Shown here piece by piece: positions 9,076 through 17,843 of a stretch of DNA of 64,000 bases (positions are counted from its first letter, which is position 1; each line of letters starts with the position of its first letter). Position numbers and translations under genes: made by a program. The notes beneath the pieces are model-generated. The model was not told the origin of the DNA. It was given only the letters and a program-made list of their open reading frames with translations, and searched no databases. This DNA comes from Clostridiales bacterium. Lineage in GTDB: Bacteria; Bacillota; Clostridia; Christensenellales; CAG-138. Location of the stretch: the NCBI GenBank assembly GCA_012838425.1, contig DUPG01000001.1, positions 1-64,000 of the forward strand, given 5' to 3'.

Positions 9076-10731
9076 ATGAAATATCACAATCCCGAGCTGG
9101 AGGCATTGAGCCAGCTTCACCGTTATTTCGATACGGCGCTGAATGTAAAGAGCCGTGAAAACTACATATACGCTGAGAATATTCCGGATAAGATTCAAAA
9201 AGAAATACGAAATATTATAAAAAGCTTCGTTGAAAAATGGAGTGATGTATTATCCAATGAGAGCAAGGAAAGGCTTGCTGAGGATATGAAGCTGAGCAAC
9301 ATATTTTTCTACTTGGCCTCCTGCCATGATAATTTCATTAACCTTATGGACGAAAAGGGCTTAGCCTTCAAGCAAGCAACAGAGGGGCTTGACGAATCAG
9401 TAACAAAATGCTTCGCAAGGCTTAACTACTTTTTGTTCTATGAGAATGACCCTGTATCGCTGCAAAAGAGAGATGAATGCTACTATCTGAACCTATTCGA
9501 TACTCATTCGGCTGTAATCGACTTGGTTTTCAAGGACGCCGAAGCTGAAAATTTGGAGGATTTGCCCTTCATAAACTACGAGCTTTCAAAGGAGGGCGAT
9601 ACATACATATTGGAGTTGGTGCAGTACGACTCAGAGAGCAAGAAGCAATCAAATGCCGTATTGCGCTGCAAAGAGGTCGCTGTGGAATATCAGGTATTCG
9701 ACTATGTGGCTTCGGCTTACAGCAAAAAGCACTATTCTTGGGGAATGTTGGCTTTGGCATTGTACGAGCTTGGCGGGCGTTATTCGTTCGATGAGCGTTT
9801 GGTGAACGAAAAGGAAAGACGCTTTATTCCGCTTAGCAATTTTGAGCCTATTATGTGCCATTTTAGCGATGATTACAATGTTTTTAAGCACGACGACGAG
9901 CAGTTTGATATGTTCATAGGCTATGTTAAGCGAGCAAACTGCGAAAAGCTGTTGCCTGCGTTGAACGCATACAGGGAAGAAAAGAATGAGAAGCGCAAGA
10001 AAAAGAAGCTGAAAAAGCTTACACAGCTTATGGATACGCCCGCATGCGAACCGCTTTGGCGCTTGATATTCAACGAATTAAGCGAAGCGACGGCGGAATA
10101 CCCGAAAAAAGCCGAGGTGTTGGCGGACCCCGAGCTTTTGCTGACTACTCGCGCAAAAATAAAGGCCGCGATGAATAAAGCGGGCTTTAGAGGCGAGTAT
10201 CCGAATTACCGCAAAAGCAATATGGGTACATTAAGCTGCATTTCTTTTGTTGAATACTATGTGGGAAACGAGCTTTACATTATTATAAATACCACAGCTG
10301 CGCAGCCCGACAGAAATAAAGCATATCTCCTGTACGAAAGATTAGATGCGTACGGGGCGTTTTTCTACGGATACGGCAGGGTATTGCCCGTGTTAATTCA
10401 CAAAGACGATACCTCCCAAACCGATGCGCCCGACTTAAAACATACGCTTGCGATTGCAATAAAATTTGCAGAGTTCAAGGAGCTGGATAAGAGTGAATCT
10501 CAGTTCATCGGCATAAGCAAGCATGACGGATTTAATTTCGCAAACCTGTTAGCAATACTTATAATACTGGGAATAGGCATTATGATGCTATTGCTTAATT
10601 TGAATAGCAAACAAGATGAATCGGATTCGCTAATGGCAATACTGCTGTTTTTTGCTTTTGCCGGTAGTCTTGCTGTTATTCAAAAGCCTCTAAAAACAGC
10701 TAAATTAAAAAACCAACGGAAAAAATTATGA
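9076..10731 (+). CDS. Unknown protein with C-terminal membrane hairpin
   Basis: I do not recognise this 551-residue protein. Most of it (1-480) is soluble-looking, mixed helix/strand, with a lysine-rich patch EEKNEKRKKKKLKKL near residue 310. Two hydrophobic segments near the C terminus (LLAILIILGIGIMMLLLNL and MAILLFFAFAGSLAVI) suggest a membrane-anchored cytoplasmic domain. GAGGAG lies six bases before the ATG. It follows the SulP gene closely and may share its transcript, so a link to that transporter is possible but not shown. Confidence 0.6.
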   Translation: MKYHNPELEALSQLHRYFDTALNVKSRENYIYAENIPDKIQKEIRNIIKSFVEKWSDVLSNESKERLAEDMKLSNIFFYLASCHDNFINLMDEKGLAFKQATEGLDESVTKCFARLNYFLFYENDPVSLQKRDECYYLNLFDTHSAVIDLVFKDAEAENLEDLPFINYELSKEGDTYILELVQYDSESKKQSNAVLRCKEVAVEYQVFDYVASAYSKKHYSWGMLALALYELGGRYSFDERLVNEKERRFIPLSNFEPIMCHFSDDYNVFKHDDEQFDMFIGYVKRANCEKLLPALNAYREEKNEKRKKKKLKKLTQLMDTPACEPLWRLIFNELSEATAEYPKKAEVLADPELLLTTRAKIKAAMNKAGFRGEYPNYRKSNMGTLSCISFVEYYVGNELYIIINTTAAQPDRNKAYLLYERLDAYGAFFYGYGRVLPVLIHKDDTSQTDAPDLKHTLAIAIKFAEFKELDKSESQFIGISKHDGFNFANLLAILIILGIGIMMLLLNLNSKQDESDSLMAILLFFAFAGSLAVIQKPLKTAKLKNQRKKL

Positions 10732-10761
10732 TTTCGCTGTACAAACGCAAGAATAATGTGC

Positions 10762-10840
10762 TATAATGTAATGTGCTAACCTTTGGCTCGGTTATGTCGC
10801 TACTCCGGCGCACAGCTTAGCTAATAGGGGATATTATTAA
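10762..10840 (+). promoter_or_regulatory. rpsO promoter and structured leader
   Basis: TATAAT lies at 10762-10767 with a weak TGTACA 18 bases upstream. The leader that follows can form a stem of GCTAA with TTAGC (about 10775 and 10819) enclosing a G/C-rich segment. S15 represses its own mRNA through leader structures in many bacteria; whether this leader does so cannot be told from sequence alone. Confidence 0.4.
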
Positions 10841-10861
10841 GTGAAAGGAGGCAATAGCAAT

Positions 10862-11122
10862 ATGTTGGAAGCAAAGAGCGAAATCATTAAGAAGTTCGCA
10901 CGCCACGAAGGCGACACAGGCTCGCCCGAGGTTCAGATCGCGCTTTTGACTGCTCGCATAAATCATTTGAACGAGCATTTGAAGATTAACCCTAAGGACC
11001 ACCATTCGCGTCGCGGTTTGTTGAAGATGGTTGGTAAGCGTCGCGGTCTGTTGAACTACCTGATAAAGCAGGATATAGAGCGTTACAGAACCATTATTGC
11101 AGAACTGAATTTGAGAAAGTAA
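10862..11122 (+). CDS. rpsO: 30S ribosomal protein S15
   Basis: Primary 16S rRNA-binding protein of the small subunit platform, binding the helix 20-22 junction. 86 residues, the usual size. Conserved segments include [35 protein letters not shown] and KRRGLLNYL. The frame is open to a GTG at 10841, but ATG 10862 with AAAGGAGG ten bases ahead gives the family N terminus [13 protein letters not shown] clear terminator follows, so it is a single-gene unit. Confidence 0.97.
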   Translation: MLEAKSEIIKKFARHEGDTGSPEVQIALLTARINHLNEHLKINPKDHHSRRGLLKMVGKRRGLLNYLIKQDIERYRTIIAELNLRK

Positions 11123-11136
11123 TGCAAAAAAACAAG

Positions 11137-11164
11137 AGCCAGCCGACACAGGCTGGCTTTTATT
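11137..11164 (+). terminator. Terminator after rpsO
   Basis: An eight-pair stem AGCCAGCC/GGCTGGCT with a GACACA loop is followed by TTTATT, fifteen bases beyond the rpsO stop. Confidence 0.9.
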
Positions 11165-11538
11165 ATGCGTATAAATATTGAAAGCGTTTTTCGATTGCGC
11201 AGTGGAATGCCGCACTTGTGCGCAACATTTTGATGTTCGTGATTTCTATGCAACAGCAATTTATGTGCATGAAGTGTTCTATACTGCTTTGCTTTCAAAA
11301 AAGTAGTGCGGTGTGGGGGGACAACGCCCGAAAAGCAGCTTGTGCGACATGAAATATCCTTCGGACATGAAATATTGCGCTTATGCGCAACATTATTTTA
11401 CACCATTTACATACTGCATTTTTCATTCGCGCGTTAGCGCATCTTCATTCACACGAGGCGTCTTCATTCACCCGCAGGGTGTCCTGATGCACCCCGCGAA
11501 TTAACTCGACACTCCTGACTTCACGCCTAAAAAACTAC
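11165..11538. repeat. Intergenic repeats between rpsO and tRNA-Leu
   Basis: No gene is seen in these 370 bases. A partial family-B copy (AAAAAAGTAGTGCGGTGTGG) lies near 11297-11318. Near 11419-11500 a run of TTCATTC words alternates with small palindromes such as GCGCGTTAGCGC and CACCCGCAGGGTG, the same organisation as the array at 62.3 kb. Confidence 0.6.
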
Positions 11539-11566
11539 TTGACAAAACCGACGGGCTAATTATAAT
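11539..11566 (+). promoter_or_regulatory. Promoter of tRNA-Leu
   Basis: TTGACA (11539-11544) and TATAAT (11561-11566), spaced 16 bases, end about ten bases before the tRNA. Confidence 0.8.
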
Positions 11567-11576
11567 AAAATGGTAC

Positions 11577-11660
11577 GCGAATGTGGTGGAACGGCAGACA
11601 CAACGGACTTAAAATCCGTCGGGGCGACCCGTGGGGGTTCAAATCCCCCCATTCGCACCA
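11577..11660 (+). tRNA. tRNA-Leu (anticodon UAA)
   Basis: The 84-base gene folds as a class II tRNA. The acceptor stem GCGAATG pairs with CATTCGC, the anticodon stem ACGGA/TCCGT closes the seven-base loop CTTAAAA with anticodon TAA, and the long variable arm CGGGGCGACCCG marks leucine. The T arm GGGGGTTCAAATCCCCC and an encoded CCA end are present. It reads UUA (and by wobble UUG) codons. Confidence 0.96.
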
Positions 11661-12187
11661 GATTATTAACATAACTTGAGTGTACCCTCATAAGCTGACA
11701 AAAGTTTTTCTTACTCATTTACCAAATCGCATTTGCTGTTTAAATTTTCTAATATAAGTAAACATTTTTAGCGATTTGCCTGCAACAACAAAAATTATAA
11801 AAAAATTTTTGCATAAATAGTCAAAAATATGCAATAATAAGGGGATTTTATATATTATTATATTAAGTGCTGTTACTGGCTATGATTAAAGGCTTTGCGG
11901 GATAATTTGCATATGCAGGCTATTTTTGATTGTATCAATTGAAACAAACACAACAGCAAATTGGATAAGGCTATCGTTTCTGTGCTTTTTTTACTACCTT
12001 TACAAATTGTTGCGCATATATCATAATGAGTTCAAGAAAGCGGGGAGGTATGTGTGGAACTTCTCTTTGCCATTTCTCAAACCTAAAACATCATTACATT
12101 TCTCACAAATACTCCCTCCCGCTGTCTTATAATACATACGCAGCTTCTCAAATGCAAACATTAAAATGAAAAATAATTTCTCCGCTA
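11661..12187. other. AT-rich gap without a recognised gene
   Basis: About 530 bases between the tRNA and the kam operon promoter. One 68-codon frame (11926-12132) has no ribosome site or protein-like composition and is not considered real. No tandem repeats or RNA structure stand out. Confidence 0.5.
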
Positions 12188-12217
12188 TTGACAGCTATTA
12201 TTTCTACCATTTATAAT
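12188..12217 (+). promoter_or_regulatory. Promoter of the lysine fermentation operon
   Basis: TTGACA (12188-12193) and TATAAT (12212-12217) with an 18-base spacer, both perfect hexamers, lie about 25 bases before the lysine riboswitch and in the right orientation for the kal-hbd genes. Confidence 0.82.
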
Positions 12218-12240
12218 GGGTGTAACAATTAAATATGTCA

Positions 12241-12411
12241 GATATAGAGGCGCAGATAGCAAGGTAGGCCTTATATAAACGAGGGGCGACTCGATAAGGT
12301 TTTCGAATGTGCTATTTGCCGAAAGTATATGTGCTTCGCCTATTGCGCATATGCTTGGGCATAACGCTCAGTGCGGTATGACTGTCATCTGGATTCGATG
12401 AAGAGCTATAT
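12241..12411 (+). ncRNA. Lysine riboswitch (L box)
   Basis: The conserved L-box words occur in order and spacing: TATAGAGGCGC, then GAGGGGCGAC, TTTGCCGAAAG, TGGGC, GACTGTCAT, and GATGAAGAGCTATAT. The outer P1 stem pairs ATATAG (12242-12247) with CTATAT (12406-12411). A perfect promoter precedes it and the kal start codon follows 63 bases later. Downstream, CACAAAT/ATTTGTG (12413-12430) can form a hairpin, and a run of seven T lies at 12441-12447. The T run is ten bases from the hairpin, so the switching mechanism is not clear. Because the genes degrade lysine, an on-switch is expected; this is inference. Confidence 0.85.
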
Positions 12412-12474
12412 TCACAAATACTCATTTGTGCGTATGGCAATTTTTTTGTTAAATCTTTTTAGGGAGGTAGAAAC

Positions 12475-12864
12475 GTGGCAGAGAAGGCGATTATCAGATT
12501 AAGAATGAGCAATCATGACGCGCATTACGGCGGCAATTTGGTTGACGGAGCGAGAATGCTTGCGTTGTTCGGCGATGTGGCGACAGAGCTTCTTATCAGG
12601 CATGACGGCGACGAGGGCTTGTTCGTTGCGTACGACAATGTAGAGTTCAAAGCACCCGTATTCGCAGGCGATTTTATCGAGGCTGAGGGCGAGATAGTTT
12701 CTGTCGGCAACTCATCACGAAAAATGGTATTCGAAGCAAGAAAGGTTATTACGGCAAGACCGGACATATCCGATTCAGCTTGCGATGTGTTGGACGAACC
12801 CTTAGTGGTTTGCCGTGCGAGCGGAACCTGCGTTGTTCCCAAAAACAAGCAGAGAAAGGGGTAA
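12475..12864 (+). CDS. kal: 3-aminobutyryl-CoA ammonia lyase
   Basis: Hotdog-fold enzyme that removes ammonia from L-3-aminobutyryl-CoA to give crotonyl-CoA in lysine fermentation. 129 residues, typical for Kal. The N terminus [21 protein letters not shown] matches the family closely. It starts with GTG, with GGAGG seven bases ahead. It is the first gene after the lysine riboswitch, and only four bases separate it from kce. Confidence 0.88.
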   Translation: MAEKAIIRLRMSNHDAHYGGNLVDGARMLALFGDVATELLIRHDGDEGLFVAYDNVEFKAPVFAGDFIEAEGEIVSVGNSSRKMVFEARKVITARPDISDSACDVLDEPLVVCRASGTCVVPKNKQRKG

Positions 12865-12868
12865 GGAG

Positions 12869-13696
12869 ATGGAAAAGCTAATCATCACAGCGGCTATTTG
12901 CGGCGCAGAAGTAACCAAGCAGCACAATCCTAATGTTCCTTATACTGTAGAGGAAATCGCGAACGAAGCATATGAGGCATACAAGGCGGGCGCTTCAATA
13001 ATTCACCTGCACGTTAGGTACGACGACGGTACTCCCACGCAGGACGCAAAGCGCTTTGAAGAATGTATGAAGGCTATTTACGCAAAATGCCCCGATGTTA
13101 TTATTCAGCCTTCAACAGGCGGCGCGGTGGGCATGACGAATGACGAGCGCTTGCAGCCCATAACTCTTAATCCCGAAATGGCTACATTGGATTGCGGCAC
13201 CTGTAATTTCGGCGGCGACGAGATTTTCGTAAACACGGAAAACATGATAATAGACTTCGTTGAGAAGATGAACGCACGCGGAATAAAGCCCGAAATAGAG
13301 GTGTTTGACAAGGGCATGATCGACACTGCTATAAGGCTCAACAAGAAGGGCTATATAAAGTCGCCCATGCACTTTGATTTTGTTATGGGCGTAAATGGCG
13401 GAATAACAGGCGAGCCGAGAGATTTGGTATATATGGCCGAGTCGATTCCTCAGGGAAGCACTTGGACAGTAGCCGGCATCGGCAGATTCGAGTTCCCCTT
13501 AGCCACAATGGCTATCATTATGGGCGGACATGTGCGCGTCGGCTTTGAGGATAACATTTATCTTTCAAAGGGCGTTCCTGCTAAGTCAAACGGCGAGTTA
13601 GTCGCGAAAGTCGTGCGCATAGCCAAAGAATTAGGCAGAGAAATTGCAACTCCCGACGAGGCAAGGGCAATTTTAGGCTTAAAGGCACGTGTCTAA
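12869..13696 (+). CDS. kce: 3-keto-5-aminohexanoate cleavage enzyme
   Basis: BKACE-family zinc enzyme that condenses 3-keto-5-aminohexanoate with acetyl-CoA, releasing acetoacetate and L-3-aminobutyryl-CoA. 275 residues, the expected length. The zinc-binding HLHVR lies near residue 46, with the family segments QPSTGGAVGMT and VRVGFEDN. The open frame extends upstream into kal, but ATG 12869 gives the conserved start MEKLIITAAICGAEV and lies seven bases after AAAGGGG. A 213-base repeat-bearing gap separates it from kdd. Confidence 0.92.
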   Translation: MEKLIITAAICGAEVTKQHNPNVPYTVEEIANEAYEAYKAGASIIHLHVRYDDGTPTQDAKRFEECMKAIYAKCPDVIIQPSTGGAVGMTNDERLQPITLNPEMATLDCGTCNFGGDEIFVNTENMIIDFVEKMNARGIKPEIEVFDKGMIDTAIRLNKKGYIKSPMHFDFVMGVNGGITGEPRDLVYMAESIPQGSTWTVAGIGRFEFPLATMAIIMGGHVRVGFEDNIYLSKGVPAKSNGELVAKVVRIAKELGREIATPDEARAILGLKARV

Positions 13697-13909
13697 TGAG
13701 GCGCTGCCCCACACCCAGTTTCTTTTCTAAAATGAAAAGAAGCAAAAGAACCCACTGACATTTAGCTTTTCGCGAAGCGAAAAATTTAGCATTGCGAAGC
13801 AATATTTAGCTGTTAACGAAGTAAATAATTTAGCGTCGCGAAGCGAACCACACCATCACTAAACAGGGATTGTTATCCTACAAATAAATCAAAATAATTG
13901 GAGGATTAT
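13697..13909 (+). repeat. Repeat block inside the lysine operon
   Basis: The kce-kdd gap holds a degenerate family-B unit (GCCCCACACCCAGTTTCTTT to AAAAGAAGCAAAAGAAC, 13706-13751). Four TTTAGC words follow at 13761, 13785, 13805 and 13829, each trailed by a small palindrome such as TTCGCGAAGCGAA or TTGCGAAGCAA. There is no T-rich terminator, so the operon probably reads through; the stems could alter mRNA stability or act as processing sites. Confidence 0.75.
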
Positions 13910-14950
13910 ATGGCATTAAAAGGAAACAAATACGGAACACACAGAGTTATTGAGCCCCAAGGCGTATTGACACAGGCGGCATACAAGATTGACAACGACA
14001 TGAGCAAGCAGTATTCGAATGAAATCGTATGCGATGTAATCTCATTGAACATCGACTCGGCTTCATTCACTCAGATCAAGGAAGCCTGCAACGGCGACGA
14101 CAAGAAGATTGAGGAAATGATTTTCTCAATCGTGAACGAGCGCGGCAAGATGCAGAACCCCGTAACAGGCTCGGGCGGAATGTTCATAGGCAAAGTCGCA
14201 TACATTGGCGAGGACCTGAAGGACAGAGATCTGAAGGTCGGCGACAAAATAGCGTCATTGGTTTCTCTTTCAATGACACCCCTGAAAATCGAAAAGATTC
14301 TTGCAATACACAAGGATATTGACCGTGTTGATGTAGTTGCAAAGGCAGTATTGTTCGAAAGCGCAATTTACGCTAAGCTGCCCGATGATATGACAGAAGC
14401 ATTGGCTTTGGCAGCATTAGATGTTGCAGGCGCACCCGCACAGGCAAGAAAGCTCCCCAAGGAGGGCGACAGCGTTCTCATATTGGGCGCTAACGGTAAA
14501 TCAGGCGTGCTCTGCGGCTATGAAGCCATGAAGGCAGTCGGTCCTAAGGGCAATGTTGTTGGCGTTGTAAGAAATCCCAGCCAGATTCCCGGGCTTATGG
14601 AGCTTGGCGTATTCCACAAGGTTGTGCTGGCGTCGGCTACCGAACCCGTTGCTGTATTGGAAGCGGCATTGGAAGCGAACGGCGGCAAGGAATATGATGT
14701 ATCAATCTCCTGCGTAAATGTTGAGAACTGCGAGATGAGCGCAATTCTGCCCGTAAGAGACGGCGGTATCGTTTACTTCTTCTCTATGGCAACAAGCTTC
14801 ACAAAAGCGGCGCTTGGTGCTGAGGGCATAGGCAAGGACGTTATGATGATAGTCGGAAACGGCTACACGAAGGACCACGCCGAAATCACGCTTAACATTC
14901 TGCGCGAGAGCCCGAAGCTCAGGGCGTTATTCGATAAGAAATATGTATAA
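13910..14950 (+). CDS. kdd: L-erythro-3,5-diaminohexanoate dehydrogenase
   Basis: NAD(P)-dependent enzyme oxidatively deaminating 3,5-diaminohexanoate to 3-keto-5-aminohexanoate. 346 residues, the usual Kdd size. The N terminus [15 protein letters not shown] and the nucleotide-binding loop [16 protein letters not shown] (residues about 190-205) match the family. ATG 13910 follows GGAGG by five bases; a TTG 12 bases upstream is ignored. Placed between kce and kamA. Confidence 0.92.
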   Translation: MALKGNKYGTHRVIEPQGVLTQAAYKIDNDMSKQYSNEIVCDVISLNIDSASFTQIKEACNGDDKKIEEMIFSIVNERGKMQNPVTGSGGMFIGKVAYIGEDLKDRDLKVGDKIASLVSLSMTPLKIEKILAIHKDIDRVDVVAKAVLFESAIYAKLPDDMTEALALAALDVAGAPAQARKLPKEGDSVLILGANGKSGVLCGYEAMKAVGPKGNVVGVVRNPSQIPGLMELGVFHKVVLASATEPVAVLEAALEANGGKEYDVSISCVNVENCEMSAILPVRDGGIVYFFSMATSFTKAALGAEGIGKDVMMIVGNGYTKDHAEITLNILRESPKLRALFDKKYV

Positions 14951-15036
14951 TTGACGCGAGTATGAGCAAGTGGGGAAACCCACTTGTTCGAAATTTAAGC
15001 GCAATTCTTTTATATATTTCAGAAAGGAAAGTGAAT

Positions 15037-16275
15037 ATGAACACCGTATTCGATCATATACCAAGAGAGCAGTTTAACGATTGGAAATGGCAGGTCGCCA
15101 ACCGAATCGAAACATTAGAGGACTTAAAAAAATACATACAGCTCACACCCGAGGAGGAAGCAGGCGTAAAGGAGTGTCTTAAAACGCTGCGCATGGCAAT
15201 TACGCCCTACTATCTTTCGCTGATAAACTTAGACGACCCGAATGACCCCGTGCGCAAGCAGGCAATACCTACTATTCGCGAGCTGCACAATGTGGAAGCA
15301 GACTTAAAGGACCCTCTGCACGAGGATACGGATTCGCCCGTATATGGCTTAACGCATCGCTATCCCGACAGAGTGCTTATACTCACAACAGACCAATGCT
15401 CAATGTATTGCAGGCACTGCACGCGCCGCAGATTCGCCGGCGTTACGGACTCCGCCTGCTCTTTAGCGCAGATAGACAAGTGCATAGAGTATGTAAGAGA
15501 GCATACCGAGGTGCGCGACTGTCTGCTTTCGGGCGGCGACTGCTTGATGCTTTCAGACGAAAGGCTTGAATACATAATTTCAAAGCTGCGTGAGATTAAG
15601 CACGTAGAGATAATAAGGCTTGGCACGAGAACTCCCGTTGTGCTTCCTCAAAGAATAACGCCTGAGCTGTGCAATATGCTGAAAAAATATCATCCCGTAT
15701 GGCTGAATACGCATTTCAACCACCCGAACGAGATTACTGAGGAATCCAAAAGAGCCTGCGCGATGCTGGCAGACGCGGGTATTCCTTTGGGCAACCAATC
15801 CGTATTGCTTGCAGGGGTTAACGACTGCGTGCATGTAATGAAAAAGCTGGTACATGAGCTTGTTAAGATGCGCGTTCGCCCGTACTATATTTATCAATGC
15901 GACTTGTCAATGGGCTTAGAGCATTTCAGAACGCCCGTAAGCAAGGGCATAGAGATTATAGAGGGCTTGCGGGGGCATACATCGGGCTTTGCTGTTCCGA
16001 CATACGTTGTTGACGCTCCCGGCGGCGGCGGCAAGATTCCCGTAATGCCCAACTACCTTATTTCACAAAGTCCGCACAAGGTCAATTTGAGAAACTTCGA
16101 GGGCGTTATAACCACATACACAGAGCCTGAAAGCTATAAAGAAACCTGTAACTGCGAGGTATGCAGAGGCGAAAAGCAAGCCGAGCTTATAGGCGTTTCA
16201 GGCTTGCAGCATGGCAACGGGCTTTCATTAGAGCCAATAGGATTAAAACGCAATCAAAGGAAGTGGGGCAGCTAA
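15037..16275 (+). CDS. kamA: L-lysine 2,3-aminomutase
   Basis: Radical SAM, PLP-dependent enzyme converting L-lysine to L-beta-lysine, first step of the pathway. 412 residues, near the 416 of the clostridial enzyme. The iron-sulfur motif CSMYCRHC lies near residue 122, the PLP-lysine motif PGGGGK near 331, and a C-terminal cysteine cluster CNCEVC near 370, which binds zinc in known KamA. The ATG at 15037 has AGAAAGGAAA upstream; the extra 25 codons of the open frame are not family-like. Its stop overlaps the kamD ATG by one base. Confidence 0.95.
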   Translation: MNTVFDHIPREQFNDWKWQVANRIETLEDLKKYIQLTPEEEAGVKECLKTLRMAITPYYLSLINLDDPNDPVRKQAIPTIRELHNVEADLKDPLHEDTDSPVYGLTHRYPDRVLILTTDQCSMYCRHCTRRRFAGVTDSACSLAQIDKCIEYVREHTEVRDCLLSGGDCLMLSDERLEYIISKLREIKHVEIIRLGTRTPVVLPQRITPELCNMLKKYHPVWLNTHFNHPNEITEESKRACAMLADAGIPLGNQSVLLAGVNDCVHVMKKLVHELVKMRVRPYYIYQCDLSMGLEHFRTPVSKGIEIIEGLRGHTSGFAVPTYVVDAPGGGGKIPVMPNYLISQSPHKVNLRNFEGVITTYTEPESYKETCNCEVCRGEKQAELIGVSGLQHGNGLSLEPIGLKRNQRKWGS

Positions 16276-17843
16276 TGGCAGAGGTAAAAGAGAAGATTAG
16301 ATTAGACAAGAGTCTGATTGACAAGGCGAGGAATTCCGCAAAGCGAGTAGCGGAGAACACTCAAAGCTTCATAGATTTGCACACCACGATAGCGGTAGAG
16401 CGCGCGGTATGCAGACTATTGGGAATAGATGGCGTGAACGAATTTGAGGTTCCGCTACCCAATGTAGTATGCGACGCGCTGTATGGGCACGACCTTTTAT
16501 CGAATGGTGCAGCGTATGTAATAGGCTGTTTAATAAAGGAAACAGGGCTATCCCCGCAGAAAATAGCTGAGGGCATAGCTAATGGCGAAATAGATGTAGC
16601 GCAGTTTAAGCCCATATCCCATTTAGAAGCGAGAGAAGCCGTTGCCGACGCGGTGAACGCTACGATTCAGCGCATACGCAATAATGTCAGCACACGCAAA
16701 AGCTTCTTGGCAGAGTACGGCGATAAGGATACGCCCTATCTGTATGTTATAGTCGCTACGGGCAATATTTACGAGGATATTATTCAGGCGCAGGCGGCCG
16801 CAAGGCAGGGTGCTGACGTTATAGCCGTTATACGCACAACCGGACAGAGCTTATTGGATTATGTTCCCTATGGCCCAACAACAGAGGGTTTTGGCGGAAC
16901 ATACGCGACGCAGGAGAATTTCAGGCTGATGCGTGCGGCGTTAGACGAGGTAAGCAGGGAGCAGAAGCGTTATATACGCCTGTGCAATTACTGCTCCGGG
17001 CTATGTATGCCCGAAATAGCCGCTATGGGTGCGTTTGAAAGGCTTGATGTAATGCTGAACGACGCGCTGTACGGCATATTGTTCCGTGATATTAACCCTA
17101 AGCGCACGCTTATAGACCAATACTTCTCACGCGTTATAAACTCATTCGCTGGCGTAATAATAAACACAGGTGAGGACAACTATTTAACTACCGCTGACGC
17201 TGTCGAGGAAGCGCATACGGTGCTGGCTTCACAGTTTTTGAACGAGCAGTTTGCGCTTTGCGCGGGGCTTCCCGAGGAGCAGATGGGCTTAGGGCACGCG
17301 TTTGAGATTTCACCCGAAGTTGAAAACGGCTTCTTGTATGAAATAGCCCAAGCGCAGATGGCAAGGCAGATATTCCCCAAGGCGCCGCTGAAGTATATGC
17401 CGCCTACCAAGTTTATGACGGGCGATATATTCATGGGCAATGTGCAGGATGCGCTGTTCAACATAGTTACAATAGCCACAAACCAGCGCATACACCTGTT
17501 AGGCATGCTCACAGAGGCCATACATACGCCGTTTATGAGCGACAGGGCGTTGGCCATTGAAAACGCGAAATACATATTCAACACCATGAAGAACCTCAGC
17601 GACGAAATAGAGTTCAAGCAGGGCGGAATAATAGAAAACCGCGCTAACGAGGTATTGAAGCGCGCCGCAGAGCTTTTGGGCGATATAGAAAAGATGGGCA
17701 TATTCCAAACATTAGAGCAGGGAATTTTCGCAGGAATTAAGCGCTCAAGCGATGGCGGCAAGGGCTTGGCGGGAGTAGTTAAAAAGAGCGACATATACTT
17801 CAACCCGTTTATTGAAATAATGAAAGGGGAGGCAAAGCAATGA
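16275..17843 (+). CDS. kamD: Lysine 5,6-aminomutase alpha subunit
   Basis: PLP- and adenosylcobalamin-dependent enzyme that moves the terminal amino group of beta-lysine to C5, giving 3,5-diaminohexanoate. 522 residues, close to the known subunit. The N terminus KIRLDKSLIDKARNSAKRVA and segments VRAVCRL-like AVERAVCRLLGID and YVIVATGNIYEDIIQAQAAA match the alpha subunit. The start overlaps the kamA stop (TAATG) and the end overlaps kamE (ATGA), consistent with tightly coupled subunits. Confidence 0.94.
   Translation: MAEVKEKIRLDKSLIDKARNSAKRVAENTQSFIDLHTTIAVERAVCRLLGIDGVNEFEVPLPNVVCDALYGHDLLSNGAAYVIGCLIKETGLSPQKIAEGIANGEIDVAQFKPISHLEAREAVADAVNATIQRIRNNVSTRKSFLAEYGDKDTPYLYVIVATGNIYEDIIQAQAAARQGADVIAVIRTTGQSLLDYVPYGPTTEGFGGTYATQENFRLMRAALDEVSREQKRYIRLCNYCSGLCMPEIAAMGAFERLDVMLNDALYGILFRDINPKRTLIDQYFSRVINSFAGVIINTGEDNYLTTADAVEEAHTVLASQFLNEQFALCAGLPEEQMGLGHAFEISPEVENGFLYEIAQAQMARQIFPKAPLKYMPPTKFMTGDIFMGNVQDALFNIVTIATNQRIHLLGMLTEAIHTPFMSDRALAIENAKYIFNTMKNLSDEIEFKQGGIIENRANEVLKRAAELLGDIEKMGIFQTLEQGIFAGIKRSSDGGKGLAGVVKKSDIYFNPFIEIMKGEAKQ

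Noticed and set aside
11926-12132. 68-codon frame upstream of the lysine operon
   Set aside because: AT-rich, no ribosome site, low-complexity translation.
12241-12474. Possible remnant of a coding gene before kal
   Set aside because: The segment reads as partly open frames, but the conserved words and outer stem identify it as a lysine riboswitch.
17180-17803. 207-codon minus-strand frame inside kamD
   Set aside because: Antisense shadow of a well-supported enzyme gene.
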